Assembly (NCBI RefSeq): GCF_932274485.2
Contig: NC_065879.2
Coordinates: forward strand, 63,509,459-63,573,458
Reading direction: 5' to 3'
DNA length: 64,000 nucleotides
Source of the DNA: Patella vulgata
Lineage: Eukaryota > Mollusca > Gastropoda > Patellidae
In this document: positions 12,836 to 28,100 of the stretch, piece after piece
Numbering within the stretch: position 1 is the stretch's first letter
Layout of the letters: the number at the start of each line of letters is the position of its first letter
The notes under the pieces: model-generated
Told to the model about the DNA's origin: nothing
What the model saw: only the letters and a program-made list of their open reading frames with translations
The model's database searches: none
Position numbers and translations under genes: made by a program

Positions 12836-13123
12836 AGATGTTAGTAAATTATTTGTTTGCCTACTTTCAATTAATATATCAAAGCTGATAGAGACTTTCC
12901 CTTTAAATGCCTGAAAAATGGGAGCTACTTCCCATTAGTGTTCACTAACACCAATAAAAGTCATTGTAAAAAGGCAAACTTCCATCAACGTCACATCTAT
13001 AAAGGGAGCTAACTCCTGTGACATTCACAATCAGGGGAGTTAACTGCATAAACTTAATAGAGATCTATGAAGATAATGAAATTATAGAATATAACAGTAT
13101 ATACAATCTATGACTAGCTGTGA

Positions 13124-16100
13124 TCACTGGGTTTTCTTCTCCTCTGTCTTTGGTTTAGGTGGATGGTAAAAAGGAAGTACAACTAGTGCCACCATGGCCA
13201 TTATATGCAAATACCAATAGAGAGAGCTGAAAATATACAACGGAAATAACCCTGAACATGTTATCTTTAATAAAAAAAAATACAAAAATAATATAAACAA
13301 AATGACGGAGGATAATTTGGAAAATTATTTTCAAGAATTAAAATTTTAGATTTTCACAGTAAAAGAGCTGAAAACATAAAGTTCTGACCATGGTCAAGTT
13401 CCATAATAAGAATGTACATCACCTTAAACAAAATATACACATTAGAATTAGATTAGACGGTCAACAGAACTATTGAAAATGATTAAATTTTATTAAAGAC
13501 TGTCTTAATAGACCATTTCAGGATTACGGTAAGCCTAATGAGTTTTACAATGGGAATTACTCTCTCAACCCCTATTGGCATGCCATGTGACCATACGGTT
13601 TTATTTAATAAATATATTAAAAACATAGTAATTAAATTATGGTTCAACATCAATTATGCAACAAGAAATACATAGAACTGTGTAGCTGTATAATAAATAG
13701 ACAATAAGATAGTTAATAAAAAAAATATATAAAGTGAGGGCTATAAATACAGAGTTAGAAGGGATTGAAATTGTTAGGTGGCATAATCATGAAATGGTCA
13801 AATGAAAAGGAATTATTTTCAATTTGGCAATCCTTTGTTTTACATGAGCAAAATATGTTGCTGTTATAAGACCAATATTTATATTTTCGATAATTTGAGG
13901 CATTTGGGATATTGATAGATTATTTTAAATACAATATTATAGATTTATTGTCTTATTAGACGTAACAATGTCACAAACAAAATCTACTGCTACTGCTTTT
14001 ACATTTAAATAGTTTTTTTTAGAGCTATTTGAACAGATTCTTTTGGTATTAAATGTAAATTATATAAAATTTGATCATCTGGATCAAGAAATATTCAGAA
14101 ATAGATATAAAATATATACATTTTAAAGATTCACTATTTCTAGAAATCTGAAAAGCAATAAAATACAGTGCATAAATCAATCATCTAAATTGAATTCAAA
14201 ATATTAATAGTACTTTGATTCAAATATGAAAATCTTCTGTCAATATGACCTGTGACCACTAGCTATAACTACAATCCAGTTCATTAAAGATACATTATTC
14301 AAGAGCTAAATTTGCAGGTCTTTCTTTGGGCCTTAAATGTTATATAAATTATTAATTAGACATTAAGACCATAATCTAATTAGCGATGCCATTGGATACT
14401 TAAGATTTTAACTAGATTAGAATGATTCGCCCATTTAATAATTTAATTTAAAAATGGGGAAGCGAGGCTAAGCCTCGTAAATACCAGTACCGTGGTTACA
14501 ATAATGCACAATCAATACACGTCTTGTCAAAACTACAAACAGTGATAACTTGGCTCAGAATATATATAGTCCTTTTGCATTATCTATATTTGAACTATTA
14601 TAGCAAGAACAGCCAGCTCCTTATCTAAATCTTATATAATGTATCTTTAAAACTCATTTTTAAAGCAAAGTTAACTTATTCATACCGGTACATTTAACTT
14701 TTCAAAACCCCTTAAATATTTCAAATAATAATAAATGAACTTTGGCTTAGGACAAAATAAAGTGTTGAATTGGGTTGATCTAATTTGTTTTGCCATTTGA
14801 GATTGAATAGTTTTCTTTAAAATCATCAAAACTTTGCTTTGATTATAATTTTACTTCCATGACCGAAGAATGATGAACTTTGGTTCGCAGTGACAAAGAG
14901 TAGCTAATATAAAATTACATTCACTACTTCTAGTACTACTAGATCCAATTTACCACAAAATCTAACATGGTGTTTATTCCTGTATCGGAAAGAGCATTAC
15001 AATTATGAGGGACTTTTTTTTTATCACACTACACTGTAGTGCCTCACACTACATCTAACAACAATAAACTGAATTATGATGAACAGAAAAAAGTAGTTTT
15101 TAGAACTACTAACAATTGCTATTCGCAACTACACTAACTTATTGATTGGCTAAATAATTTCATGCATGGACGCGTGTTTGTAACATATTGAACATATCAC
15201 GGGAAGAAGGAAATGTCACCCAATCATTGTTATATTATAAGAAAAGAATTTTTGTTGAATAATTGATCAAGGAAAAGGGGCGGGGTTCACTCAAGGTGAA
15301 AATGGACATAGAGCCCCAGAAAAAGAGGAACACATGATTTGTTGTACGATCACTAATCAAAATAATGCATCAGATCAACATACTTCAATGCTTTATTTAG
15401 GCCTAAATCAAATAGGTATAACGGGTAGCGAAGAAATAAAACACCAAAACAAAGATAACAAAAAGGGAATAGAAAATGCAGACAAAAAATAAAGTAAAAA
15501 AATCTGAAACGAAAAAATAAGAAAAGATAACTCAAGACTAACAACATGCCTAGACCAAAGGGATATCACTCTACATCCAATATAGGCAGACAATGTCTCT
15601 TACTTGTAAAGCTGAATGGCTGGCATTAATTCAAGCATTAAAAAGGGCGCACACATCCATGGATTCGCCAAACGTACGAAAGTAAACGTAATACAATCGT
15701 AAAAATAGGCTAGGCTTGCTGTCGCTTGAAACAAAGGTCGGATTTTACGTCTAATCTAAAAAAGAATAAAATGAAAGATACAGAATAAAAATTGTATAAG
15801 ACTTTAGAAGCAACCATGACACAGATGGAGAGATGCAGTCACAAGATAGGCCTTAAATCTAACACTGAACTTAACACATGGTTCTTAATTTATTTATTAA
15901 GAACCTTGGCTAAAAACATACAAAAACTCTGTCTGCGTTCATTGAAGACAATAAAATCTCAATGTAATAACACACAGATGTTAGATGATATAAAATACAG
16001 AATTACATGTGTATATAATTTAAGAGGGATGTTAGGGAGCTGAAACCAAAAACTCTTTTTCATTGAAAATGTTCGTCTTATTTCAATCATGGTTACAAAT

Positions 16101-19100
16101 AAAAATTCTGTGTGCTTTAAAACACCAAAATACAGACTGGGGCTTGTCATATTTCAGCAGTTAACAATTTGAAATTGGCAAGTTTAAATTAATCCAACTA
16201 CTTTTTAAGAATAATTTCAGAGAACTCAGTCCTGTATCGAGATTTAAAAGTCAATATGTTATGAGAAAGACAACTTCGCAAAACATGTTTTTGAAACTTT
16301 TATGGCAATAGTGTTCCATCTTATTCCTAAAAGAGCCAACTCCCCAAGTTTATATTTTGGTGAATGAAATTTTGCGATTTTTCCGCTTTTGAACGCCTGC
16401 AGATTTTACGTAAAAGCAATCCTGTAACTGTCCACTCTTTATCTGTGAACATGTTTAGGCTTCAATACTCACCTGTAGAGAAGAATGGCCAGACGAAATT
16501 CAAGTATTACGAAAGGTGCAGCGAGCCATGCTAGTGCAAGTCTCGTAAAGATAAATGTAATACAATCGTAGATAAATTTGTTAGTAGTTGAAGACAATGT
16601 TAGTGGACGAATTTTTCGGCGAACCTGAAACAAGAAAGGAAGGGCCCGTCAACTCCATATGGGTTGATTTTGCCAGGGATATTTGTTGTTGGTTAGCTAT
16701 ATCGGAGGGGATTCTTAAGGATAGGTTACTAACATAAAAGCATTTTAATGGATAAAGATACAAATAACACCAAATGTTGTATTCATCCTGTTTCTTCAGT
16801 TGGTCACTCCAGTAAGATATAACAACACCAGATGCTATTCTTAATCAACTTTTTCTGTTGGTCCCTCCATTAAGATACAGGGGACACTTGATTAACTTTC
16901 TGGAATTGAATTCTCTCAATCTCCAAAATAGTGAAAAAGATGATTTTGTACTACAACGCATGTGCCAACTGCATAAGAAAATATGTCAACCAACCATGTC
17001 AGCTGAAACATATTTGTTGTGTTTAAATGTCACGATTCTACTCACATCACCTCTGTTGAGGGGACTGACAGAACAGGATTGAATTCTGTGTCACTTCATT
17101 GCAATTCTGTTAATTCAAGACTGACAATCGGACATTCCCAGATGTTTTTTATGTTCAGCTTATTCTGTTGGTCACTCCAGTATGAAGAAGTGGAACAAAC
17201 AAGCCAAAATAAAAATCAGAAATATCTGAATCAGAAATTGGTGGGGATACTTGATTGACAGTTCCATAATTTGAATTTTCTTTGTTCCTGGAAATGTGTC
17301 AATCAGGTAAACATGACAAGACAAATCACAATAGCTGAAAGGTCACAATTCTGTTCACACCACATTTGTTTTCGAGACTGGAAGAACTGGGTCGGAACTC
17401 AATTCTGTTTCACTTAATATTAATACTGTAAATTCAGAATGGTTAATGATGTCATATTGGTATGTTGTTCAGAAATTTCAGTAACTTTTTAATTCCGACC
17501 CAAAGAGTAAGAAAAGATTATAGCTCCATGATCCAGATAATGTTATGGGGGTCCGAAATTATTGTTTTCTACTCAAACTCCTCCATTTTGTCATTACATA
17601 ATTTCTAACACTGTCACACATCTGAACTTAAGACTTTAGCACACCATGTCTTATCTGGTTGAACAATGAATATTCAAATGTATAATGCATCTCAATTATA
17701 CCCTAAGTCATCATTTCTTCCAGTGATCTCAGTTATAGAGTAAGACCTAATGTGAGTTAATTCTGGGTCTACTAATCAGAATTAGCCACCTTGTTTCCAT
17801 CTACTCTTCTTCGATATCTAACTATCTTGGTTTCTTTTACATGCACTACCAATTTGTATATATGAGGCCTTGGTATCTTATATCATACAAACGGCTAGAC
17901 ATACTATGCAGATGCTTAAAATCTCTCAAAGTTTCTTTTTGGACCAATCTGTGTTTCAAACAAGAGACATCATTGATTACAAAATAAACATCCTAATGAT
18001 GCAAGTGCTCAACTTCATAAATCCATGAGCAAATATGGCATAACACTGCACGGTAATGAAGTGAAAACTTTTGATGCAGGAAACAAAACTTTTAGGGGAG
18101 AGGTGTAGGGGGAATACTATTTTCCTCTATGAAAGGAGACATCAAATTAGTTCAGAAGAAAAGTAACATTGAATTTATACAGAGTGAAAGGGACAACAAA
18201 TTAGAACAGAATAAATGAGACAACAAATTAGATCAGAATAAATGAGACAACAAATTCGATCAGAATAAATGAGACAACAAATTAGATCAGAATAAATAAG
18301 ACAAATAATTAGATCAGAATAAATAAGACAAATAATTAGATCTGTACAACCAATTAGTTCAGAGTAAATGTGACATCAAATTAGTTCAGAGTAAATGAGA
18401 CATCAAATCATTAGTTCAGGGTGATAGAGACATCAAATTAGTTGGAATGAAAGAAGAAGTACTTACCATTCTAGCAGCAAATGTTAAAAGCATCCCTGTA
18501 GCAAAGGTTAGATAATACCCTGGATAAAAACCATGCCAGGTTGCGCTGCAGGCAAATACAGCGTAAACTTTAAACTTAGGTACCCTGTCATACACAACTC
18601 TACGCAACCATATTAACGTAGTTTTATTCCATGCATCTAGATTTAATTTTAAACTATTACAAAACTGAAACAAACAAAAATATTCTTTAGACCTTTATGA
18701 AAATTATATGTAATTCAATAAATCAAATAAAACTAAAACATGAAGAAAATAATTATGAGAAATGGGGTTTAACACCTAATCAATATGATACTTCAGTCAT
18801 TTTGAAATTAACTTATGGTTAGACTTACAAGGGTAGCCATAAACATTCACAATTTTAAACCATTCTTCAAAACCAAATATAAGCTTGTGAATAAACAACA
18901 ATTGTGTAGCAAGCCAAAGAATTTCACTAAAAACCAGAGCACATTAATTTGTATTATTTACTATTATTCCCATCCATCGTTTATATCCAAAGGTAAAACA
19001 CGTTTCGAAATGAAATGCAGAACAGTTTTACTTTGACTTTAGAAAGATAACTTACCTCGACTCCCCATATGTCTACATTATTAACAAGATCCCATTTAGG

Positions 19101-22100
19101 TTTACCATCTTTATCAAAGCCTTGGAAACCCAAACCGGCAGCATTATTTACAGCTTCTCCTAGTAAATAAATTAACGATAGGTTGCCAGGCAAGGAAACA
19201 TACGCCTAGAGCAGCTAAATCGTCCAGGCAGTCAACAAGAGTTGTTGCATATTTTTACTTTTGTCGGTAATGAAACATTTAATACACTAAAATCTGATTA
19301 CGAGTAACAACTCATTAAGTAATTATCAGAAAATCATTAGAATTTGTTTGGCCCATGCTGATGTATAGTATACAAAACATTGAATATCATGGATTTAGCT
19401 GTTAAGTTATCAAAAATCATTGAAAATCAATAAACTTGTTCGTCTCAAGACCTTAAACTCTGTGTATCAATCTAAAGTCAATGGAAAAGATTATATATAG
19501 GCGTAAACACGGTGTATAAATATAAAATCAATCAGATGGTAACTAGGGTCTCTAAAGCATCCACAAGATATTTTCAAAGTGATCAAGGACCATAACTCTG
19601 GCAGTAATTATCAGAAATCGTTGAAAATCAATAGGCTTCTTTATCTGATGATCTTAAACACTGTGTATAAATTTAAAGTCAATCAGATTAACTTTAGCCC
19701 CTAGAGCATCCACAAGATTTTTCAATGTGATCATGGGCCATAACTCTGGCAGTAATTATCGTAAATCACTGAAAATCAATGATGACCTTAAATACTGTGT
19801 ATAAATTTAAAGTCAATCAGATATTAACTTTAGTCTTGAGAGCATCCACAAGATTTTTCAAAGTGATCAAGGGCCATAACTCTGGCAGTAATCGAAAATT
19901 GGTGAAAATCAATAGGCTTCTTCGTCTCATGACCGTAAACACTGTATAAATTTAAAGTCAATCGTATATTAACTTTAGTCTCTAGAGCGTCCACAATCAA
20001 TTGTGGATGCCAGACCCACAGACCGACGGACGCGCGCGACGACAATATGCGATCACATTTCAATGTGGGTGTATAAAGACAATTTCAAGTTTTTTGCCAA
20101 AATAGTACTAGCCCACCTCGAAATAAACTCTACTTGGACCCACCACCCCTTTTTTAACATGACGAACACCATTTGGAATGATCTGTAATAAGTTAGTAAA
20201 GATAATCCCCCAGGAACAAACTAGATCAACACTGTGTGAATTTAAATCAGTATAATCTTCACCAAAACGCGTTTTGGGCTAATAGCCCTTCATCAGTTGA
20301 CAATTTGAACAATATTAAAAAATAATCCCAGATTAGTGGTATATATACAAATTTTTTGGCGCATGCGCCTTAAGATAAATTGGGATTAAATAATCCTTAG
20401 GTTAGGATTATTATTTAAAAGATTGAAAAAAATTGAAAAAATAATCCCTATACTGGGATTAAAAAATGTTGAAAATTAAAAGATGTAGAAATTTAATCCC
20501 TGTACTGGAATTATATTAAAAAATCAGTGATCAAATTAAATTTTTCTGCTAACTGCTTCCAGACTTATATGAAGAATCCTGGAAGCAGTTAGCAGAAAAA
20601 TTTAATTTGATCACTGATTTTTTAATATAATTCCAGTACAGGGATTAAATTTCTACATATTGTTCAAATTGCCAACTGATGAAGGGCTATTAGCCCGAAA
20701 CGCGTTTTGGTGAAGATTATACTGATTTAAATTCACAGTGTTGATCTAGTTTGTTCCTGGGGGATTATCTTTACCAATCTACTCTACACGGACTGGTTCC
20801 TGCTCTCCCTTAGATGCATCACTGAGATCCAAACCGGACCACATTGTTACAGGGGAATCTTCCGCCCTCCTACTTTTTCGAGTGTGGGGGTTTCATCGTC
20901 TCTTTGACTTTGAATTTTTATCTGTAATAAGTATTAACTTTTCTAGGCTTTATTAAGATGTTGATCTTGGAAGTTCAAGCGAAATATATAATTTGATTAT
21001 CAAAAATTTAATAAATATCTGATTGGCTAGCATTAGCAATTCAGGCAAAAATAATACGTTATCAAAATAATCCATTTTGTTATGAAAGTCTATGTTTGTC
21101 ATCTATTCTGCAATATTGGGATCTGAATGTAAATAGGTGAGATTCAAAAAGAAATGTAACTGACCTAATTTCCAAGCGAAATAATATTTCTGTTTGGCTA
21201 ACATCAAACAAATTAATAAATAACCCATTTTCTGTACAAAATTCATCTCATACCATGAAGGTGCTAAAAAAGAAATTAACCCAAATTTAGAGTAGAAGAT
21301 AGAGACAAGAATGATTATAAAAGTTTCAAGAATGCACTACCTGAAATACAAAATATTTCACCTTTAATATAAACAATTAACCCACAGACTGATGATATGA
21401 AGGAAACTGTCAGTCATTGTAAATAAAACAGCTCCAAGTAATACACAATAACAAAGTTGGATCAAAGACAGCGCCAATTAGCAGACAATGTCAGTTGATG
21501 GAGGGGAGAACAGAAAAAACGATAACAAATCTGCAATAGTTAAGTTCTCCTTTAAGAATAGTTGAATACTTACAAACAAGGCCTTCTGGTGGACACAGGT
21601 GAGGTGCTACAAATATCATTAAAATACCACATATACCCGCAGTTAATAAAGTCTTTAACGTGGCTTTCTGTAATTATATCAAAACATAATATTATCATAT
21701 ACCTGCAATAAAACAGGCACTTACAATAAAGATTTGTATATGTATACATACTGAAGCCACTGTCCATGTTTCATAAAGTTCCATGATCATTTTATGAAGT
21801 TACCAAAGGTCAAAAAAAAATATCATTGACAAAGAACAATGTTCTGAGAATTGCCCAAAGTTAGCAATGGCTACAACACTGACGGTAAGTGTCCCTTCTA
21901 TATAGATTGCTTTCAGTAACTTTTATCACAGAGGTCTTTAGAAGTAGGAGGGAATCTAAAGAACCATTGAAAACCCACTACCTGTAGTTTAAGCAGGTGG
22001 CCTTGTCAAGGATAATATCACACCTCAAGGGCTATCGGTAATTTTTCACAGTTGATTAGCAGAACTGCTAATCAAAAAGTCCAATTTTGCCAAATTTGAT

Positions 22101-25100
22101 TAGCAAATTTAAAAATTGATTAGCAGTTTTTCAGTTTCAACATAAAAACCTAAATAACAAGATATTACTTTAGTTCATAACAAATATGATTAGATTCCAT
22201 TCTTACTATTCTTAGATTTTTTTAGCACTGCCACAAGTACTTGTGACAGTTTGTGAATGTGATGTAGACATTTAGTTAGGTCTTATGTCTGAATCCAATT
22301 CTTAACAGTGACTTCCAAGGCCCCAATCATTTTAATTGTTATTTTTTGTTACGTTAGAAATCTTCGTTAGAAAACAATTTCGTCTGCTTTTTATCGTGTA
22401 TTGCTATTTTTGTTCAATCGGGCGCACCTCAATTAACTAGACACACGCGATATTTTACGGGAATTTTTACTTTGATTTATCATTTTACAATACGTTAACA
22501 TATATTTATTTTTTTATATTTTATTTACAATACGTCGGGGATACACTGGCTTTATTTCTTTCAAAATAAATATAATATAATTACTTGATGTCTCGCAACG
22601 TGAGTGGTACTACTTGATTCCCTATTTCCGGTTTAATAGTCCCTATTCATCATAGAGTTATGTCCCTGTATTATATAGTACCGTATAATGAATTGTGTCT
22701 GGGTAGTTCGAGAAAAAAATGTCACACGGAGAATTCAGTTTTGTTTATAAAATTTTATTCAACATTTTATACACGTTGAAAGTGTTCAGAAAGCCTTCTA
22801 GTCTTCAAATGTGGATTATCCTTGTGTCAATATCCAAAATGACAGGCATATTAAAGATTCGCAGTTACTGCGAATCAAAAACTTTAGATTTTAATTTTTG
22901 ATTAGCAACGGACAAAATATGTATCGCAAATTGCGCTGCGATACTGGTTGTCGGCAGCCCTGCACGACTCTCTCAGATAAACGAATTAGAGGGACCTTCA
23001 GGAATAAAAGTCTGTGTACGTATGAAATTTAAGCGTAAAACTATAGAGGAATGGTGTCTGAGAATTTCAGCTAAAAAAAAAAGTTTATCCAGACAGTACC
23101 CCTTTTAAGATTTTGGGTCAATTTTCTTTGTTGGGTGACCTGATAAATCTATTACTGTTCCTTTAGAGGTCATAACAGTGTGTGATGCATGTTCTATACT
23201 TGATAACAAACGGCAAATGTCACCTACGCGTTATTTTCATAAAATAAGTCGGTTTTAATCCAGACACCATATAATACAGCTTGGGACACTTGTCTCCATT
23301 TCCAGATGAAGATTGACGGGCTTAAGTTGTTTGAAAGCGTATCACATATATTGAATTAGTTCCTCGGCCCTAAGGTAGGGTTTTTTAAGGGTTTTTCACA
23401 CAAAATTGAACAGTTTTATTCTCCAAAATATAATTGAAATTAAGACCCTTCGGTTCGCCACCCTTATCCATTATTGATTTAAATGCTTGTGAGTGAGAGA
23501 ATTGAGGTTTAACATCCACTCAACACAAACTAGGTCATTTCGGGACTAACACCTGGTTCAATTGTATTTCAATAATTTGCTTGCGCATAGGGGTCTTTAG
23601 CAGTGGGAAGAAACTGGAAGACTCGGAAAAAAAACCAACATGAGGTTGGATAAGCGACCCTATTCCTTGTTATGCACAACCGGGGAATCGAAACCACACC
23701 AGTTGACTCAAGGACAGACTTTATGATACAGCGCGCACGTGCTAACCATTCGACCATCCAGCCCCCCAAATTAAATACTTGAACTCACCTCAATTCCATA
23801 ATGTTTAGTAGTTAAAGTTGTTTTTTTACAAGTATCTTCGTTGTTTGTTGTAAGAGTATTATTGGTTGTACCCTGTAAATAACATTGTTTACTATCACTA
23901 CAATGTACATAAACAATAACTATAATACACTTAAACGCTGTAGAAACAAGATTTACAATCTCTTCACATTAAATAAATATACCCTTATTACTTACTACCT
24001 GTAGAAACAATTACATTTACCCCTTCACAATAAATATAATGTAATAATATCACTTACATGTACACTCTGTAAAAACATTGAAAAACTTTGTTCTAATTTT
24101 AAGGGCTGCGCAAAGTTAATGATAACACCCCAAAGTGTGACTGCTATTTCTTGTTTTCAGTGAATTACATTGCCGACCATAAAAAATTTACTTAAATCCC
24201 TTTTTTGAGTGGATGTCAGTGTATGAATGCATGTAAAACCAACTTACATTTTCCGTAAATGGTATTTTAGCTTCAGAGAAGTTTCTCCCTTCCATAAAGC
24301 TGATAAAATCAGAAAAAAAACACATTGGTCCACACATTATACCATGAAAATAAAACACATAACTGTAGAATGACAAAAAACTTGGCATCTTCCTGAAAGC
24401 AAAAATATTGTTCTGAATTATCAATGCAAAAATATTTGCATATTTTAAAGCTCCAGGTCAGCTATGAAAACTTAAGTGCAACTTCAAATTTTAACTTTTA
24501 TCTAATATTATTTTTACTGGTGACTATAAAAGCTACTCTCTCATTGGTTTAAAACTCTTTATCTGATAGACAGAGTAATGGAATTAACTCTCAATTAATA
24601 ATAATAATATGCCCACTTATACAGCCCTATATCCACAAAACGTGCTTTGATAATAGAACATGGTTTATACACGTTTTTCCTGGAAATTTTAAAGACTTTT
24701 TATTTGGTTTTAGAGAACTTTCCAATCCCCGAATCAAGGGGAAACCACGTCGGAAAATCCTGTTGAACTTTCTCGGCCAACGTCGGAAGTGGGCCGACGA
24801 TCTCGGGCTAGCGAGCCAGTGCCTTACTCACTTGGCCACTAAGGCTCCCATCTTATAATTCAACGAAATCAACAAATATTGAACATAAATAAAGTATTTG
24901 AATAGTAAAATCAGCCTGTGATTAGTGATCGTAGAAGCTTGTTTCCAATCGGATGTAACATAATAGAAATTAGTGGTTATAATATTTTTACCTGATAGCT
25001 TGTGATTTTTGATCATCCGATAATTTACTGTTATCTTTATAAATTCCGTCATGTAAAGCAAATGCCATACTCGTCATTTTCTGGGTCATGATCATTAGAG

Positions 25101-28100
25101 GCCTGAAATATAGAAGAGTTTGGACATCTAGTCTGAATATAATCTCTTTTATTAAATGATTTTAAAGTAAAACTGATTTTAAAGGTTTAAAGTTTTAGTA
25201 GACTAACGGCCACCTAGTCAAACCATAACTCAACTTGATATCGATCGACAAGAAATCATGTGTCAACATGGAGTGACACTTGATCAGTGTAAAGACTAAA
25301 TAATCCGCCTGAACGTTGCTGTGTAACTTACAAACATGGGAGAAAAATCACAACCCCTGACTTCAAACATTATTGTTTGAAGTTCATGTGTCACACCACT
25401 CGGCCAAACAACACCTTGACATTTTTTGTAAGTAATACGTACCCCGTAATATCCAACGTATAGCCACCGTAATCATAAATCTGACGCCATATATGCGTTG
25501 CCGATAAATATAACATATTATAAACAAATACAGCTTTGTGCATCCAGTCCCTACTTCCATACTTCATCAATAAATAACATACAAAAGACAGGATTATCAA
25601 GTGATAGATTTGACTGAAAAAGAAAGAAGACAGGATTATCAAGTGATAGATTTGAATGAAAAAGAAAGAAGAGCAATGGCAATATTCACATGCATTTTGT
25701 TTCTCAGGATTACACATGGTAGTACATGTATATATCATTTCACCAGTCTTAACATAAGATGTAAGGGGAGTAACTCATGGTGTGATATGGGTTTTAAAGA
25801 CCACTTGACACAAACTAGGTCAGTTCACGACTAACATACATGTATGGTTTATAGCTGTGGGAGTCCCGAATATGGACAAGCAAACCCCACTCTCTGTCAC
25901 GTACAAGCTGGAAATTGAAACCACGGCAGTTGACCGAATGACAGATCTTATGATCTCTAACACTCCAATCCATGGTGTATTGCCATACAATTCTGATGAA
26001 TACGTAGTGTAAATTGGTCATTGAAGTGGTCCATATTAAGTTGAATAACACACTGAAATAACACAGACAATATGTGACGATTGAAACCTTCCATTATGTA
26101 ACTCTTTTTGCCACAAATCTTTCCATTCTATATGTAGGTCTATATTTGTAGAATATGTCTGCCAATACGTCTTTATCAGTAGTTGGTTATTGAATGATAC
26201 AGAATGACAGTATGTATAATGTTTAACTTGCATACCCTTTTGTATGCATGAGTGAAGCTTGAAATAATTGTATCGAAGAGTGAAAGATGATAAGTCAATC
26301 TAGGAGTGAAAATAACAATAGATTGGACATGTGCAATTGGGCATGTACACTCAAAGGTATTAAAAACACAATGTTTATTTACTACAACAACTTTTAACAA
26401 ATGTACATAAGAATTGAAAAAATCGAGATAACAAGCATCTGTGGATAATTTCATGAAAGAATTCACTACAAATGCACAAAACCGAAACATCAGAGAACCA
26501 TGAAACAAAGCAGGGGTCAGCTGAAGTCAGTATCAGGTTATGTCCACCCTGAGCTCTTACACATGCCTGAAGTCACCTTGGCATGGACTGGCACAGATGT
26601 CTCACTACACGCTGTGGGATTGTTTGCTAATGATTTTGGAGTGCCTGTGCCAACTCTGCAATAGTTCGTAGTGGCACGGCTTGAGTTCTTCTCAAAGGTG
26701 TTTGATCGGGTTCATGTAGGTAGACATAGCTGGCCAATCCATAACACGGACATGGTGATTGTGCCAACTCTGCAATAGTTCGTAGTGGCACGGCTTGAGT
26801 TCTTCTCAAAGGTGTTTGATCGGGTTCATGTAGGTAGACATAGCTGGCCAATCCATAACACGGACATGGTGATTGTTCAGAAAGTCTCTTGTCAACCTGG
26901 CTAGACGCCTTCAGACTGTTTGAGGGCTGATCTGACATTGCCGTGTTCCAACAGTTCCCCTGGCAATAGCAGTAGCTGACTGGAACCTGTTGCGCACTGT
27001 GCAGATGCTGTAGTGGGATGTGGCGATCTTGAGCAGCGGTTGTTACAGGTGGCGCTCCAGGCCAGGGTCGATCGGCTACCTGTGAAGCCCCCTGATCCAG
27101 CATGCCAACAGCTCTGTTCTTGTTTTCTTGTGTAAGGCATGGCATTTTTCCTAAGTGATGAATGTTGAAATTTTGATCTGTATTTAAAGGGCCAGAGTGC
27201 AGGGCATGCACGTGCAAAACATTTGACATGGGACTGCTTAAAATCGTGAAAAAAGACAAGTGTTGCGTTTGCACGAACAAAGTTCAATACCGAGAACTGA
27301 TATTGGGTTCAAACCCAGAACTCCACGTTCTTAATGGCTTTTAGTGTATTAATAAATTTGTAACTTACTATCCAAAACAGAAGAAAGTGAGAGCCATGCC
27401 GACCGTGACCTGGACTACATGTCGCACAGTGAGACTTGTTGTCGAAGGTGATAATACCAGACGGAATGGAAAGGCTAATACAAGTGCTACCAGCTGACAT
27501 ACTACAAAATTCACCTGAAATAAAGTAATATCAAAATCAGCATATATTATGTAGTACATGTATGTACCTTTGTACACAACGGATTGAAATATAGAGTTTC
27601 AACAATAGAATGCTTCCATTATTTTGACAAAAACATATCTGTTTAATAAATATCTTTAATGCAAGTGTTTCTGTCTACTCTATATCTTTTACATGCACGC
27701 CATATATATTGGGTCATTTCAAATTTTGGTTTGAGTTGGTGTTGAGTAATAGATGTGTTACACATGTACACTAAATCAAATCGACCCAAATAGGGGTGAT
27801 TTCATCTGATTTATAGTGATAACGAAACTAGTTATTGTTGAGTGGAACTTAGACTTATTGTGTTATTTAGATTAGATACTGATACTAGTTATTGTCGAGT
27901 GGAACTTAGACTTTACTCTCTTTTCGTTTATTCAGTAAGCTGTGTAATTAAGATCTACATATTCAAACTGTGAATATATTATACAACTCAAACTATATTA
28001 TTATATTGATATTTCTAACTGTATACAGATTAATCAATTGTTACCATAATAAATTTTAAATATATGTAGATTCATAGATTAGAAGCATAAATAACCCAGA

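Noticed and set aside
15353-15593. Phe/Leu-rich minus-strand ORFs resembling membrane segments
   Set aside because: Low-complexity T-rich strand in an MBOAT intron, no splice context or family match.
26901-27287. Two overlapping 128- and 217-residue minus-strand ORFs as host genes
   Set aside because: They are frames through a decayed Tc1-like transposase.
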